DNA of 64,000 nucleotides from positions 9,302,501 to 9,366,500 of the forward strand of contig OX637291.1 of assembly GCA_951799445.1 (NCBI GenBank). Reading direction: 5' to 3'. How positions within the stretch are numbered: position 1 is the first letter of the stretch; each line of letters starts with the position of its first letter. The notes under the pieces are model-generated. The model searched no databases. It was not told the DNA's origin and was given only the letters and a program-made list of their open reading frames with translations. Positions 24,383 to 35,444 of this stretch are shown here, piece after piece. Source of the DNA: Pseudisothecium myosuroides (lineage: Eukaryota; Streptophyta; Bryopsida; Hypnales; Lembophyllaceae). The translations under genes and the position numbers were made by a program.

Positions 24383-24652
24383 GTGCAAGTTACAAAATAG
24401 TGAAATTAGGTTGCCCCATACTAATTTCTCGACATTTGACACTATATAAATATTTATTGTTATTGGACAAGAATGCACTACTTTTCAATTAGATATTGTT
24501 GTAATTGGGACTCATGAACTTCCATGTGTACAAATGGAAATATCTCTAAAAGTATTTGTTGATTTTGATGGCTTGTAAATTAACTTTCTTGGGGTAAGGA
24601 AACCTAATTGTTAAGGCAACCTAATTTCACTATTTTGTGAGTGCAAGGTGAA
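24383..24652. repeat. Foldback element, about 270 bp
   Basis: Arms at about 24390-24420 and 24612-24645 are reverse complements, with a shared core of ACAAAATAGTGAAATTAGGT plus TGCC/TGCAA extensions, around a loop of about 195 bp. No target duplication was identified. Confidence 0.5.
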
Positions 24653-25375
24653 AACTGTGAAAACTGCGGGCTTGCAAATTGTGCCAAATTCGGCAAATGG
24701 GCGAGGATCTGGAAAAGGAAACGAATGGGCAGGCAGGCTGCTTTACAAGCTGCTGGGGGCCTCAAATTTTGTCAAAGTCTGCAGCCTGAAGTTTCTTTGC
24801 TCGGTTGTGGTGCATTTTTTGTTGTTGTTTTCACAAGGACAAGGAAGGTTGTATTGATTATCATGAGTCTGAGGGAAGACATCATGAATTTTTGGGCATT
24901 GAGCTAGTGAGCTAGATTCTGAAAGAAAAACAACAACTTCATGTTGGTTTTTGTGCGCCATCTGACATTTTCTTCACCTTGAAGAGATGGAGTGCTCATT
25001 GCAAGGTTGTTTTCTAATGAATGGGGGCCAGCCATTTCATGATTTCTCTTGTTTTTTTTCTGTTATGAAGTCATCAAAGAGGACACCCAATTTTTTTCAA
25101 ATTTTTTGGGACTCTCACTCGACAAAAACATTGCTATCTGAATAAAGATTTCTTCCCTGCCTGCAGTGGTCAAACCAGAATTCATCCCAGTCAAACCTCA
25201 TAAACTTCAATTGTGAGTTCAAATACCTAAAACCAAATTCTCGCCAATAGGGCTGGTTTTTTTTGTTTTTTTGGTGTGTGTTGGGGGAATATTACCAGAT
25301 TGCACCAGAAAAAAATAATTTGGCCAAAAAATGGTGACAAATCGTAAATTTTTTCACTAGGAATCTTTAAATTAA

Positions 25376-26194
25376 CCCCTAAAGGATCAGCATGTTTTTT
25401 TTGGCAGCATAGAAATTTTGGGTAGGTACATGTGACTAGAAATTTTCGTATTTTAGGCTAAAGTTTTTATAGAAGGTGGGGACGAGGAATATCTATCATA
25501 TGCACTAAATTTCATGACATTTGAAAATATGAGTCAAAAGTAATGGCCAAATTTATGTTCGTTTCTTTTGTAAATGGGCAGTCCGGGAAGATTTTAAAAA
25601 ATTACTTTTTTCAAAAACAAAAATTTGAGATTAGTTTTTTGGAGTTATATATAATGGGAAAGCTTTGGATCATTCCATTTCGATCAATGAGTCAAAAGTT
25701 ATGAGGAGTTTTGGTTTGCGGGTAGTCAGTATGGATTCTCTACTCTAAAATAAACTTTGAAGTCCTTTATCTTACTCAATTTTCAATACTTTTTGGAAAA
25801 AATAAAATCATAGGATGTAGATTGTTTATTACAACATTGGAACCATTGGAATTGACATTTTTCAAGCATGTAGCCAATTTGTCTAGGAAAAAGAATTCAA
25901 AGAAGCGCCACCATTTTGGACATTTTTTCATAGAAAAGTGAGCTTGTGAAGTGCAGCTACCTTGTTTTTTGCAGGATCAAAAAAATTATTTCAGTGAATT
26001 TTAACGCTTATATCTTGCAATCCATGTGGTGGAAATTTCTGAGATTTTTACCATGTGTTCTCAAGTTAGTGCACTAAAAGATCCTATAGTTAGATGTGTA
26101 AAAAAAGTTTTTTTTTTCCAAAAATTTGGTATTTGTACTAAAAATGGCAATTTTTGAGCATTTAGGTGAAAACATAATCATGAAACTTTAGGAG
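25376..26194 (+). mobile_element. TTAA family subfamily 2, copy inserted in repeat R
   Basis: 819 bp. TTAA at 25372-25375 and TGAA (mutated TTAA) at 26195-26198. The left end is CCCCTAAAGGATC and the right end is CTTTAGGAG. Removing it rejoins family R as in the uninterrupted copies, which carry a single TTAA at the matching place (39153-39156; 41631-41634 on the other strand). Confidence 0.85.
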
Positions 26195-26258
26195 TGAAGA
26201 AAAGTCTTGGATAAAGCCACCAAATTGTGGATGAAAACATAATTATGGATATGTGATA

Positions 26259-26465
26259 CAGTAGAACCTCTCTTAGTGCATAGTGTCGGGACTATGCACT
26301 AAGAGAGTTTTTATGCAATTAGAAAGGTGTAATAATGGCACCTAGCTAACGTGGCCTCTAACTACACTCCTTTCCAGAAAAAATAATACTAAATTGGGCC
26401 CACCCACTAACTCTCTGACTGCATATCATGCACTAAAAGAGTATGCAATAGGAGAAGTTTCATTA
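26259..26465. mobile_element. Emigrant/pogo-like MITE
   Basis: 207 bp flanked by TA (26257-26258, 26466-26467). The left end CAGTAGAACCTCTCTTAGTG resembles plant pogo-like Emigrant termini (CAGTAAAACCTCTATAAA, from memory of the family). The right end is diverged. A perfect 16-bp stem, CTCTCTTAGTGCATAG with CTATGCACTAAGAGAG, sits in the left end. The empty TA site is visible at 39216-39217 and 41573-41574 in the other R copies. Confidence 0.75.
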
Positions 26466-26737
26466 TATTTGCTAATGTGATATTTTCTATCCAATACATG
26501 GATGAATGTTGAAATTTGGAGCACCAATATAACATTCTACATAGCCACTTTGGCACTTCATAAAAAAAGAGAACAAAAGCCCTGCTCACAAGGGAAGATC
26601 ATTATGCTCCCTTAGAAATCATACGGTCACAAATTCAAAATAGTAGTTTCTCCACTCAGTCCAGCCGAAGGGCAAAGCTTTTTTCACCCTATGATAAGGT
26701 CAAAATTTAGGGAAGAACCCCGCCCCTCTCCCGGGTC

Positions 26738-26968
26738 GGGGTGAACTGGCTCCCCTCGCTCGGCCTCCCAAATCATTCCAGGGGTGCACGTGAAAAAAAA
26801 AGCCCCCTATTTTGAACCATCTCTAGGGTATGTTCTAGACCTGTCCTAGCTAATTTGGGGCCTCTGATTGCAAATATAAAATTCAGAATTTGCAAATTTT
26901 ATCATGCCTCGCAAACAAAAAAATTTCAAGGTTTTCCCTCGAGGCATAGCGAAGGGGTCAATTCACCC
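26738..26968. mobile_element. Family S foldback MITE, copy 1
   Basis: Ends GGGTGAACTGGCTCCCCTCG and, reverse-complemented, GGGTGAATTGACCCCTTCG. The core AGGGTATGTTCTAGACC, then CTAGCTAATTTGGGG, then CAGAATTTGCAAATTTTATC is shared with copies at 26988, 39022 and 42779. Confidence 0.65.
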
Positions 26969-26987
26969 TGGCCCTCTGCAGGGGATC

Positions 26988-27249
26988 AAGCTTGTAGTTA
27001 TGCAACGAGCCTCTTGCGGAGGTAAAGCCAGGGGTCAATGTAGAAAAAAAGACACCCTATTTTGTGCTATCTTTAGGGTATGTTCTAAACCTCCCCTAGC
27101 TAATTTGGGGTCTTTGATTGCAAATATGAACTCAGAATTTGCAAATTTTATCATGCCTTGCAAATAAAAAGTTCCTGCGTTTTCCCCAGAGGTAAAATGG
27201 GGGGGGCAAAATGGCCTTTGCAGGAGGCTCATTGCACAACTATAAGCTC
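26988..27249. mobile_element. Family S foldback MITE, copy 2
   Basis: Same core as copy 1, about 250 bp further on. Long inverted ends: AGCTTGTAGTTATGCAACGA on the left and, reverse-complemented on the right, AGCTTATAGTTGTGCAATGA. The similarity continues outward for some 20 bp more. Confidence 0.65.
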
Positions 27250-27984
27250 AACCCTCTCCGCGGGACTCTGCAGGCTTACCAAGTTCTCACAATAAACAAG
27301 AACGCCCTTTTTGCTTTTATCACACTTGGCAACTTGAAACATCCATTTGAAAGGCAATGCATGTTTGGTATGTGTTGCCATGGAAGATTTTTCCGCACTG
27401 TTGCAGCTGAAAGTACTGAACAGTATTGTGTCTCATCAGTATTACGTTCAGTTGTTTTGCACCCAATTTGCAAAAGATTCGGGCCCCTCGCAGGAACCCC
27501 CAAATTCTCAATGATCGCCGCCTCACCGGTCACAAGTGGGGCACCCGCCACATCCGGCCCCACCCACTACCTGCCAAAGGAGAAAGACAAAGCCCCATCA
27601 TGCGAGCATGTGGTGGCGGGCACCTTGGGTCCGTTTCCGTTTAGGAGTAAAGAAACCGAGGCAAAGGGGCTGGCCAACAAGGACAAAGGATGGAAAACAT
27701 GCATCCCCTATTCCCCCTTTCTTCACCTTTTTCAATGGGGATCATCGCTTGCGGCACATTTGGCAATCATCAGACCCTTTGACTTGTGGCTGGGGCTCCT
27801 CACCAGGAAGGTGCCGATGGCAAAGCTTTTGACCACTTGCTTGGGGGGGATGGGGGGAAGGAGGGCCTACTACCATAAATGGCTTGGGCCAAATAGTGGT
27901 GCAATCATCCAGTTTCTTTTCCAATGGGAAAAGGACGTTTTTTTCATTTTTTATGATTTTGTTTGTCTGTTTATTGATTTCTAA
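27211..27984 (+). other. Open frame of 257 codons in a GC-richer island, unrecognised
   Basis: This frame stays open through 27300-27990, where GC content is clearly above its surroundings. The predicted product has no domain, signal peptide or repeat that I recognise. Its first codons fall inside the family S copy ending at 27249, and its last are AT-rich (VFFIFYDFVCLFIDF), both signs of a chance frame. Several other frames here are also open for 70-100 codons, as expected in locally GC-rich DNA. It may be a decayed exon or transposon fragment. I do not call a gene. Confidence 0.2.
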
Positions 27985-28024
27985 ATTCTTTACAGTGATA
28001 AAATTTTGGTATTCTAAGATGTAT

Positions 28025-28481
28025 AAGGGGACTCTAAGGTACTCTAAGGTAGGAGGCTCAGAAATGGAGCATCTAAGGGCTGGTCCGCCTTTTTCATGTA
28101 TTGTCTTGGATGGGAATATTTTTAGCTCATTTTTCAGACATAGAGAAATTGAAGAGGAATTTAACCTAAGTGGTTTTGTATTTTTCCGAACATTTTTGAA
28201 TTACTTATGAATTTTCAAACGAGTTGGGTCATAGGTCCCTATTTGTGGCAGTCCTAGGTCTTTCATAAACGGTTCACTTGCAATTATAAATAAAAAGGGG
28301 GAAAGCAAAGAGAATGATTGGCTCTTGCAATTAGTAAGCCTTTTTTCCCTTGATTCATTCAATAACTATACTAGTCAATTTCAGAACCAACTCATCTCCA
28401 TTTCACAGCCATTTATAGGGTCCATTCTTAATGCCCACTTTGTTTTACAACCTCCTACCTTAGTTTAGTTCACCTCCCCTT
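28025..28481. repeat. Foldback element, about 457 bp
   Basis: The left end AGGGGACTCTAAGG leads into CTCTAAGGTAGGAGG. The right end in reverse complement, AGGGGAGGTGAAC, leads into ACTAAGGTAGGAGG. The left arm also has a tandem ACTCTAAGGT doublet. No clear target duplication. Confidence 0.5.
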
Positions 28482-28642
28482 CGTGTGTACAAGCTGTGTT
28501 CGAAAGATACTAAAATTGCTTTTGGATTTTAAAAATAAATTATTGAAACTCTTCTAACACATTTATGTCATTGATTGGAGTGAAATCACACTCAAATGGA
28601 CCAAAAAAGGGTGGTCGGACTACATGAAATTGCACTTTTTAA

Positions 28643-29453
28643 CCCCCCAAGTCCCAAGGCCTTTTTTTCCATCAAAAAACACTTAAAATTGCCATTTCTA
28701 TTGCACAAAGCAAAAAACTTGAAAAATTGTTTTTTTTTTTGCAAATCTAAGTGTATGATCTAATAATAGACTAGTGTAAACATACGGGGGGGAAATTTTA
28801 GAAATTCTGATTGCATAGATTGCAAGATATTTGCATTTAAAGTTAAAATAACAAGTTTTTAAGTATCGTGCTTGACTTGATTTTTGGATTTGAATCTTCT
28901 TAACTTAAAATTTTTGCACTATTGATTTTGAATTTCTACTTTTTTTTTATGCTGAAAATTTGAGTTGAGAGTTGGGTAAAAAAATTTGAAGCACACCTGA
29001 TTTCCATTCTTAAAAAAATTGTTAAATAGAAGTATGAATAAGATAGAAGGAAAATCCAAATTGTTAATAGTTCTATGATGGAATTGAAATACACTAATTC
29101 CAACAATCAAAATGTTCTAGCAAGCAAAGTCACCCACATGGAGCTTTTTTTTTAAATTGTGAAAATTTGAATTCAAAAATGAATCATGTAAGTTGTTTTC
29201 TCAAAATGGTGCAATAATTACCCATAAACCAAAAAATTCTATAATTTTTACATCACAAATCCATTTGGACTGAATCAAAGCTTCACATAAAGACAGAATA
29301 TAATCTTTGAGGAATTTAAAAAATAAATAAAACTTTTATTTTTTGTGATTGTTTTTTGGACTTACAGAGGCATAACTTTTGCTCACAAATATCGATTGAA
29401 ATAATAAATATACCACCATAAAGCTAATGTGATTTCCTATATTTAAAAAGAGT
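28643..29453 (+). mobile_element. TTAA family subfamily 1, right-truncated copy
   Basis: Starts after TTAA (28639-28642) with CCCCCCAAGTCC, a mutated end. It follows subfamily 1 through CCAAGGCC, then AAAACACTTAAAATTGCC, then TTGCATAGATTGCAAGATAT. It stops at 29454 exactly where the TTAA of the next, reverse-oriented element begins. Confidence 0.7.
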
Positions 29454-29457
29454 TTAA

Positions 29458-31800
29458 CCCCTAAAGTTCCTTGACTACATGTTCACCAAAAACGCTTCAA
29501 AACTGCCATTTCTAATATAAGTACCAAATTTTAGAAAAAAGACATTTTTGGATACATGTAACTGTTGGATCTTATAGTACGTTGCTCGGGGGGGTCAGTG
29601 TGTAAAAAAATAAGGGGATAGGTGCGAACACCAAGTATTTTTTAGGGGGGTATTACTTTTTTTAAATTTTTTTTAAACATGCTATCATTATATAATTTCC
29701 TACTTTGGGTTATTAGAGAAGGGGCTTGCATTACTTATAATTCTAAATTGATATGAATAAATGATATGGTAATTTAGATTTAAAAAAAAATTCTACTACA
29801 ATTTTTGTCCTATGTTAAATTTCTTTCAAACTTTCTTTTCTTTCCCCACTAATGACTACTTACAACTAGAACTTAACAAAAAAGTGTAGTCAATATTACT
29901 ATTGTATCTTCCATAAAAATTGTCAATGACACTCATTTACTAAGAAGGGATCATATTATTGAATGCTATCAATTGAACTTTAGGTTTAGGTCCTTTTTAC
30001 ATGATTAATATGAATGATACAAAGATTTCTTTTTGACATCAACTTTACTTTAACCTACATTGTTTGATTCAATGTACATGTCTTCATCGTATGCACAATA
30101 ATATGTAAAAGTTATTTTTGCACTATCATGGTAGTATGAAATCATAGTATGAAATAGAATGTCCTCATTGTGTTTATCATGAAAAAAAATGTGCTTATCA
30201 TGTCTAGTTATGGAGACACAAATAAAATTGAGCTTGTACATCTGAACTCAAAAATGCAGTACTATAACTAATGGGAAAACTAGAAAGCCACCTGAAGCCA
30301 GCCACCATCTACTATAGAAATTAGTAAAGTCAAACACTTGTGTCTACAATAGAAACATCCAAAACCGTCAATATTAAGCAATTCAACGTAGTTGGAGACA
30401 CTTTTTTCTAAAATAACATTTTTGTAGTATTAGCAAGTGAAAATCACGAATATTCCCCTAAAAAATTAGATTTTTTGGATGTGGTATGTAATTTCTATGA
30501 TTTTTCAAAGTGCCAGCTCCCTAGACCACTAAAACTATCACACAGGTGGACCCCAAATTGAAATTTGCAAAAATCCGTAGTTAGTAAATCAAAGTTAAGT
30601 ATATGTCTTTCAAATGTGTCAGTGAATCAAAAAAAGTTAAGCATTTGTAGGACACATTGATGAAAGTCTAAGAACACATTTAGTGATAATCTAGAGTACA
30701 AGAATGGGAACAAGATCGCTTTTGGATGTTTCTATCTTACTTCAATTCAGAAACATCAACAATCAATTCAGAAATATGGGTGTATGATGTAAGCCAAGAT
30801 GTCTAAATTTTTAACAATATGTGATTAGCTCATTTTCTAAGTTGCATGACAACCACCTAAAGCTAGCCAACCATCTACTATAGAAATTAGTAAAGTCTAT
30901 AAAATTATTGAATACTTTGAATATGCCATTCACAAGGCAGCAACATTTAATACTTTTGGCCAAAAAAAAGAATAAAAAGGGGGGTATCCTAGGTCTAATT
31001 TTTTTCTAATTGGACCTATTTTTCTATACCCTATAGTAGTTTAAAGACATGGCATGGCATTTTTGTACCCTATAGTATAAAAAATCAAATTATAACTTTT
31101 ATCTCAAATGTTTTTTAGGCACCCTATCATTTGTTCGCACGTAGTTTTCTATTGCTACCGCTCACTACACCCCCCGAGGTACGTTGGTTTGAGAGGATGT
31201 GGAAAAAATTTCAGAAATTTCCACCGCGTAGATTGCAAGATATTAGTGTTTGAATTGACAAAAATCTTTTTCTTGGCCCTGCAAAAAATCGGGCAGCTGC
31301 ACTTCACTAGGTCACATTTGTATGAAAAAATGTCCAAAATGGTGGTGCTTCTTTGGATTCATTCTTCAAAGCAAGTTGGCTACATGCTTGAAAATTTTCA
31401 CATCATTTAAAATTGTACAACATATAGGAAAAAAATAGTAAGTAGATTCAAGAAGTAGAGAATGATTCAAAATACTAAATTGTTAAGAATGTAATTACAA
31501 AATTGAAAAATGCCAATCCCAAAGGTTTTAATGTTGTAATAAAAAAATCTACATTGTATGATTCCCCCCCCAAAAAATATTGAAAATTGAGTTAAATAAG
31601 CAACTTCAAAGTTTATTTTAGGTTAGGGAATTTATAATTGCCCGCAAACTAAAATTTCTCATAACTTTTATTTCATTGATCAAAATGGAGTGATTCAAAT
31701 CTTTCCACAATTCTATATCCAAGAATTTGTCTTAAAAAATACATACTTTGAAGTTTTAATTTGTTAAAAAATAGAAAAAATAATTTTCCAAAAAACTAAA
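29458..31800 (-). mobile_element. TTAA family subfamily 2, reverse copy split by a 1.6-kb insert
   Basis: Begins after TTAA (29454-29457) with CCCCTAAAGTTCC, the reverse of the subfamily 2 right end. It runs to 29584, is interrupted by the element at 29585-31178, and resumes at 31179 with GTTTGAGAGGATGTGGAAAA. It fades near 31800 and its far end is missing. Confidence 0.75.
29585..31178. mobile_element. 1.6-kb non-autonomous DNA transposon with 8-bp TSD
   Basis: The 8-bp duplication GTACGTTG flanks it (29577-29584 and 31179-31186), and the host element reads through cleanly when the insert is removed. Terminal inverted repeats: CTCGGGGGGGTCAGTG on the left and, reverse-complemented on the right, CTCGGGGGGTGTAGTG. 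An inverted GTGCGAACA lies about 35-40 bp inside each end. A 45-bp internal direct repeat begins near 30282 and near 30851. No coding frame of note. An 8-bp target fits hAT, but the termini are atypical. Confidence 0.8.
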
Positions 31801-31944
31801 AATCAGTTATCTGGAAGGACTTCTTGGTGATGAGAATTGACCCTCCAAAATAGGTCAAAACCATCTCTAATATTTAGAAGTGCGCACATGAGAGTTGCTA
31901 TTATGTGAGTATAGGAGTGTAAGTCCATGAACCTAGAATACCAC

Positions 31945-32095
31945 ACCTATATTATAGGTGTATATACTATAGAAACCGTCTATAATTATAGGATATATAT
32001 GTTATAAATACCTATATTATAGGTGTTTATGATACATACACCTTCTATAGTGCGTGGTATCTATATTATAGGTACCTATATTGTAGACTCAATGC
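31945..32095. repeat. Cluster of ACCTATATTATAGGT palindromes
   Basis: The 15-base near-palindrome ACCTATATTATAGGT or a close variant occurs about four times in 150 bp, separated by other TATA-rich words such as CTATAATTATAGG. It could extrude cruciforms or be a decayed tandem repeat. Confidence 0.6.
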
Positions 32096-32588
32096 TCACA
32101 AGCTCGCAATCTTGGGCTCACATACTAGCACCATTGGTGCGTGCATAAGGGAGGCATGTTTGTACGAATGTGGAGGACATAAAATAATGTATTTTTAGAT
32201 GCCCTTTGGTAGGAACATGTTTGACTACTATAGAAGTATATTGCAAAAATTTCAGTTGAAAATCATTAATTTACACTGCTCAATAGTAAAAAAAAAACTA
32301 AACGTCAAATTGTGAAATTAACAAAATTAACTATTAAATATAAAATAATTTTTCAATTTTAAAAAATAAATAAAGGATACAAATTTAACCAAAACATCTA
32401 CAAATTTTTTATTTATTTTGGTATTGGATTCATAATTCAAAAGTTGTAGCATTCCAAAATCAAAATGCAACCAAATTGGCAAGTGTTTCTTGCAATCATC
32501 CATAAAGAAAACAAATGAAGTTTGACCAAAAATAAATATGAAATGTCTTTTAAGGGTTAAGTTAGGGCAAATCAAGCTTACAAATTAA

Positions 32589-33511
32589 CCCCTAAAGGAC
32601 CATTGTCCATTCGGGGGACAAATGGGACTTGGAGCAGGTACCTACGGGCTGAAATTTTTTCCTAATTTTTTGAAACTTTTTGTGAACATGGAGAATTGAG
32701 AGAGGTACATGGCAGAAAAAAAATTTGAAATCGAACCTTTGAGCGAGAAATTATGCCATTTCTTGGAATGCGTGGGGACGGGGGGCAACAAAAAAAATTT
32801 GCACGATTTTGAATTTTTTTTTTAAATATTTTTTTTCTTGTAGATTATATTTTTGTCTATCTGGAAAGCTTTGATTCATCTCATTTGGATTTGTTATGAG
32901 GAAGTTATGGACATTCTTGTTTTTCGGGTAGTTAGAGCATCTTCTTGAAAAAAATAACTTGTAGGATGCATTTCGGAATGCAATTTTTGTAATTTTTCAA
33001 TTTTTTTTTTTTGGAATGGTTTAGTTTACTTGCTAGAACAATCTCACCATTGGAATTAGTGCATTTTAATTTCATCTAAAATATATGAATATTTTAGATT
33101 TTCCTTCTATCTTGTACCTACTTCTACTTAACAATTTTTTTAAGAATGATAATTAAGTTTTTTTGAATTTTTCTTTTCTTCCTAGAATCTCAACTCAATT
33201 CTCCACTAAAAAGATTTAAAGCTCAAAACGCTGTAGTGCAAAAATTTTAAGTTAAAAATGTTTAAAGTCAAAAAATCTGGTCCCGCAATGTGCTGAAAAA
33301 CTTGTTTTTTCCACTTTAAACGCAGATATCTTGCAATCTGTGCGGTCAAAAATTCTGAAATTTTTTCCACACATTCTCATACCAATTAGGTGTAAGATCC
33401 TACAGTCAAATGTGAAAAAAAAAACAATTAAAATGTTTTTTTACTCTTTGCTATAGAAATGGCAGTTTTGAGTGTTTTTTGGTAGGAAAATAGGCCTTGG
33501 AACTTTAGGGG
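32589..33511 (-). mobile_element. TTAA family subfamily 1, complete reverse copy
   Basis: 923 bp between TTAA (32585-32588) and TTAA (33512-33515). It is the reverse complement of 18595-19529 over its full length. Left CCCCTAAAGGACC, right AACTTTAGGGG. The interior is non-coding. Confidence 0.85.
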
Positions 33512-33515
33512 TTAA

Positions 33516-34126
33516 TACAAACTTCATGAACTTAAATAGTTTACTAAAGAATTTATTGCAAAAAGTTAACCCTAAAAAGATGGGCCCATAACCATTGATT
33601 TTGAGCCTCATTGTCTATGATTCAATTTGCTACCATTTTGCAACTAGACATGAATTAAAAAATTTATATTTATTTTTCAAAGATGAAATCTTATGTCCAC
33701 TATAAGTCAGAAAATATCCAAAATTTTAGGAATTTTTTTGAAACAACTGTGAATTATTTTTAAATGAAGAAAATTCATTTCAAATACAATATATACTCAA
33801 AAGATATGAAAATTTTACCATAAATGTATGCTACAATGTATAACATCATGGTATAAACCAAAGTTATCATGTCACTCCAAAATTAGAAAATCAACAAACC
33901 TAAAATAGTTATATGCCTAAAATATTTCATATTTCTATAAAATATTGAAACTTATGAACTTTTCAAAATTTCCAATTGGAGTAGAAACTGCACTTGATAA
34001 GCTTCATTTCATCAATTCGACTCAAATTCACAAAAATATCAATTTCTGTTGCTAAAATTCACATTAAGAGTAAATAACAAAAATTGGTCAAAATACACTA
34101 CAAAAGTGATCCATGGATTAGTTGGG
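33516..34126. other. AT-rich spacer, no gene seen
   Basis: No supported feature. TTAACCCTAAAAAG near 33567 resembles the TTAA-family terminus but has no partner. Confidence 0.35.
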
Positions 34127-34279
34127 AAATTTTGATAAAATGGCAGTATTCCATATGCCATTTTTTTCCATTCATTTCCTTCTTTATTAGTAAAGTCTAG
34201 GATTGGTATACATTTCAAACCACATTGTCTAAACATAAAAGTGCCAAGTTTGTGGAATACTACTATTTTAACAAAATTT
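34127..34279. mobile_element. Family T small MITE, copy 1
   Basis: 153 bp. Ends AAATTTTGATAAAATGGCAG and, reverse-complemented, AAATTTTGTTAAAATAGTAG, extending about 30 bp with TATTCCA. The reverse orientation copy is at 36650-36799. Non-coding. Confidence 0.65.
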
Positions 34280-34397
34280 TGGTAATAAGCAACTTTTTTT
34301 TCTATTAAGTCAATATTTATACCACAATGAGGAAAATTTGCAACAACGTAAACCACTTGGAGGAGAATTGCCATTCATTTACAGGGCAGGTTTAGCG

Positions 34398-34445
34398 CCG
34401 TAATGCCTGATTTTGCGGGTTTGTCACCGTAATTGGGCATTACGG
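34398..34445. repeat. Small hairpin
   Basis: CCGTAATGCC at 34398-34407 pairs with GGCATTACGG at 34436-34445, with a loop of about 28 bp holding another CCGTAATT word. GC content is above the surroundings. Confidence 0.45.
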
Positions 34446-34463
34446 ATTTTACATCCAACTTAA

Positions 34464-35395
34464 CCCCTAAAGGACCAAACACCATTTTTTTTGGCAACAT
34501 AGCGATTTTGGGCAGCTCACTACAAATGGAAATTTTATTTTTTTTCTTTGAAATTTTCACACAAGATGTGCCCAAGGAGTAGCTTCAAGGCCCAACAATT
34601 TTCATAACTTTTGACTACATAGGTAAAAAGTTATCGCATGATATGTAATTTTTCGCGATTGGCAGGTAGCCCAAGCAGCTAAAAAAAAATCTTTAAAAAT
34701 CACTTTTTGAAAAACAAAAATTAAAAATTGGTTTTTATAGATTTATATATACTTGGAAAGCTTTGAATCATTCCATTTGGATTAACGAGTCAAAAGTTAT
34801 GAAGAGTTTTAGTTTGAGAGTAGTTATGGAATCTCTACTCTAAACTTTAAAGTCCTTTATCTAACTCAATTTTCAATATTTTTGAAAAAAAATAAAAACA
34901 TTGGGTGTAGATTGTTTATTACAACATTACAACCGTTGGGATTGGCATTTTTCAATTCCATAATTAAATTCTTGACAATTTAGTATTTTGAGTCATTCTC
35001 TACCTTTTCCTACTTACTATTTTTTTCCTATATGTTGTACGATTCCAAATGATCTGAAAATTGTCAAGCATGTAGCCAACTTGCTTTGTAGAATGAATCT
35101 AAAGAGAGTCCACCATTTTGGACATTTTTTCATACAGATGTGACCTTGTGAAGGGCAGCTGTCCAGTTTTTTGCAGGGACAAAAAAAGGATTTTTGTCAA
35201 TTCAAACGCTAATATCTCGCAATCCACATGGTGGAAAATTCTGAAATTTTTTCCACATCTTCTTAAACCAGTGTACTACAAGATCCTATGGTTACATGTG
35301 TTCAAAAATGTTTTTTTTCTAGAATTTGGTACTTGTAATAGAAATGGCAGTTTTGGAGCGATTTTGGTGAAAACATAGTCAAAAGCATTTAGGGG
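34464..35395 (+). mobile_element. TTAA family subfamily 2, complete copy
   Basis: 932 bp between TTAA (34460-34463) and TTAA (35396-35399). Left CCCCTAAAGGACC, right GCATTTAGGGG. Its right 200 bp, reverse-complemented, resemble the left 200 bp of subfamily 1 (AACTGCCATTTCT, then GGATCTT, then TGTGGAAAAAATTTCAGAAT), so the two subfamilies are related. No transposase. Confidence 0.85.
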
Positions 35396-35444
35396 TTAAA
35401 ATCTCATCCTGACTCTTCATCGATTTCCTGTGGTAGTTCACATT

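Larger units (their letters stand above)
25240..26580 (+). mobile_element. Composite nest: repeat family R carrying two later insertions
   Basis: Family R sequence runs from about 25240 to 25371 and from 26199 to about 26575. Diagnostic blocks shared with copies at 39039-39329 and 41462-41731 are AATAATTTGG with TGGTGACAAATCG on the left, and GTGGATGAAAAC, GGATGAATGTTGAAATTTGG and GCCACTTTGGCACTTCAT on the right. A subfamily 2 TTAA element (25376-26194) and a pogo-like MITE (26259-26465) interrupt it. The R copies elsewhere are un-inserted at both points. Confidence 0.75.
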
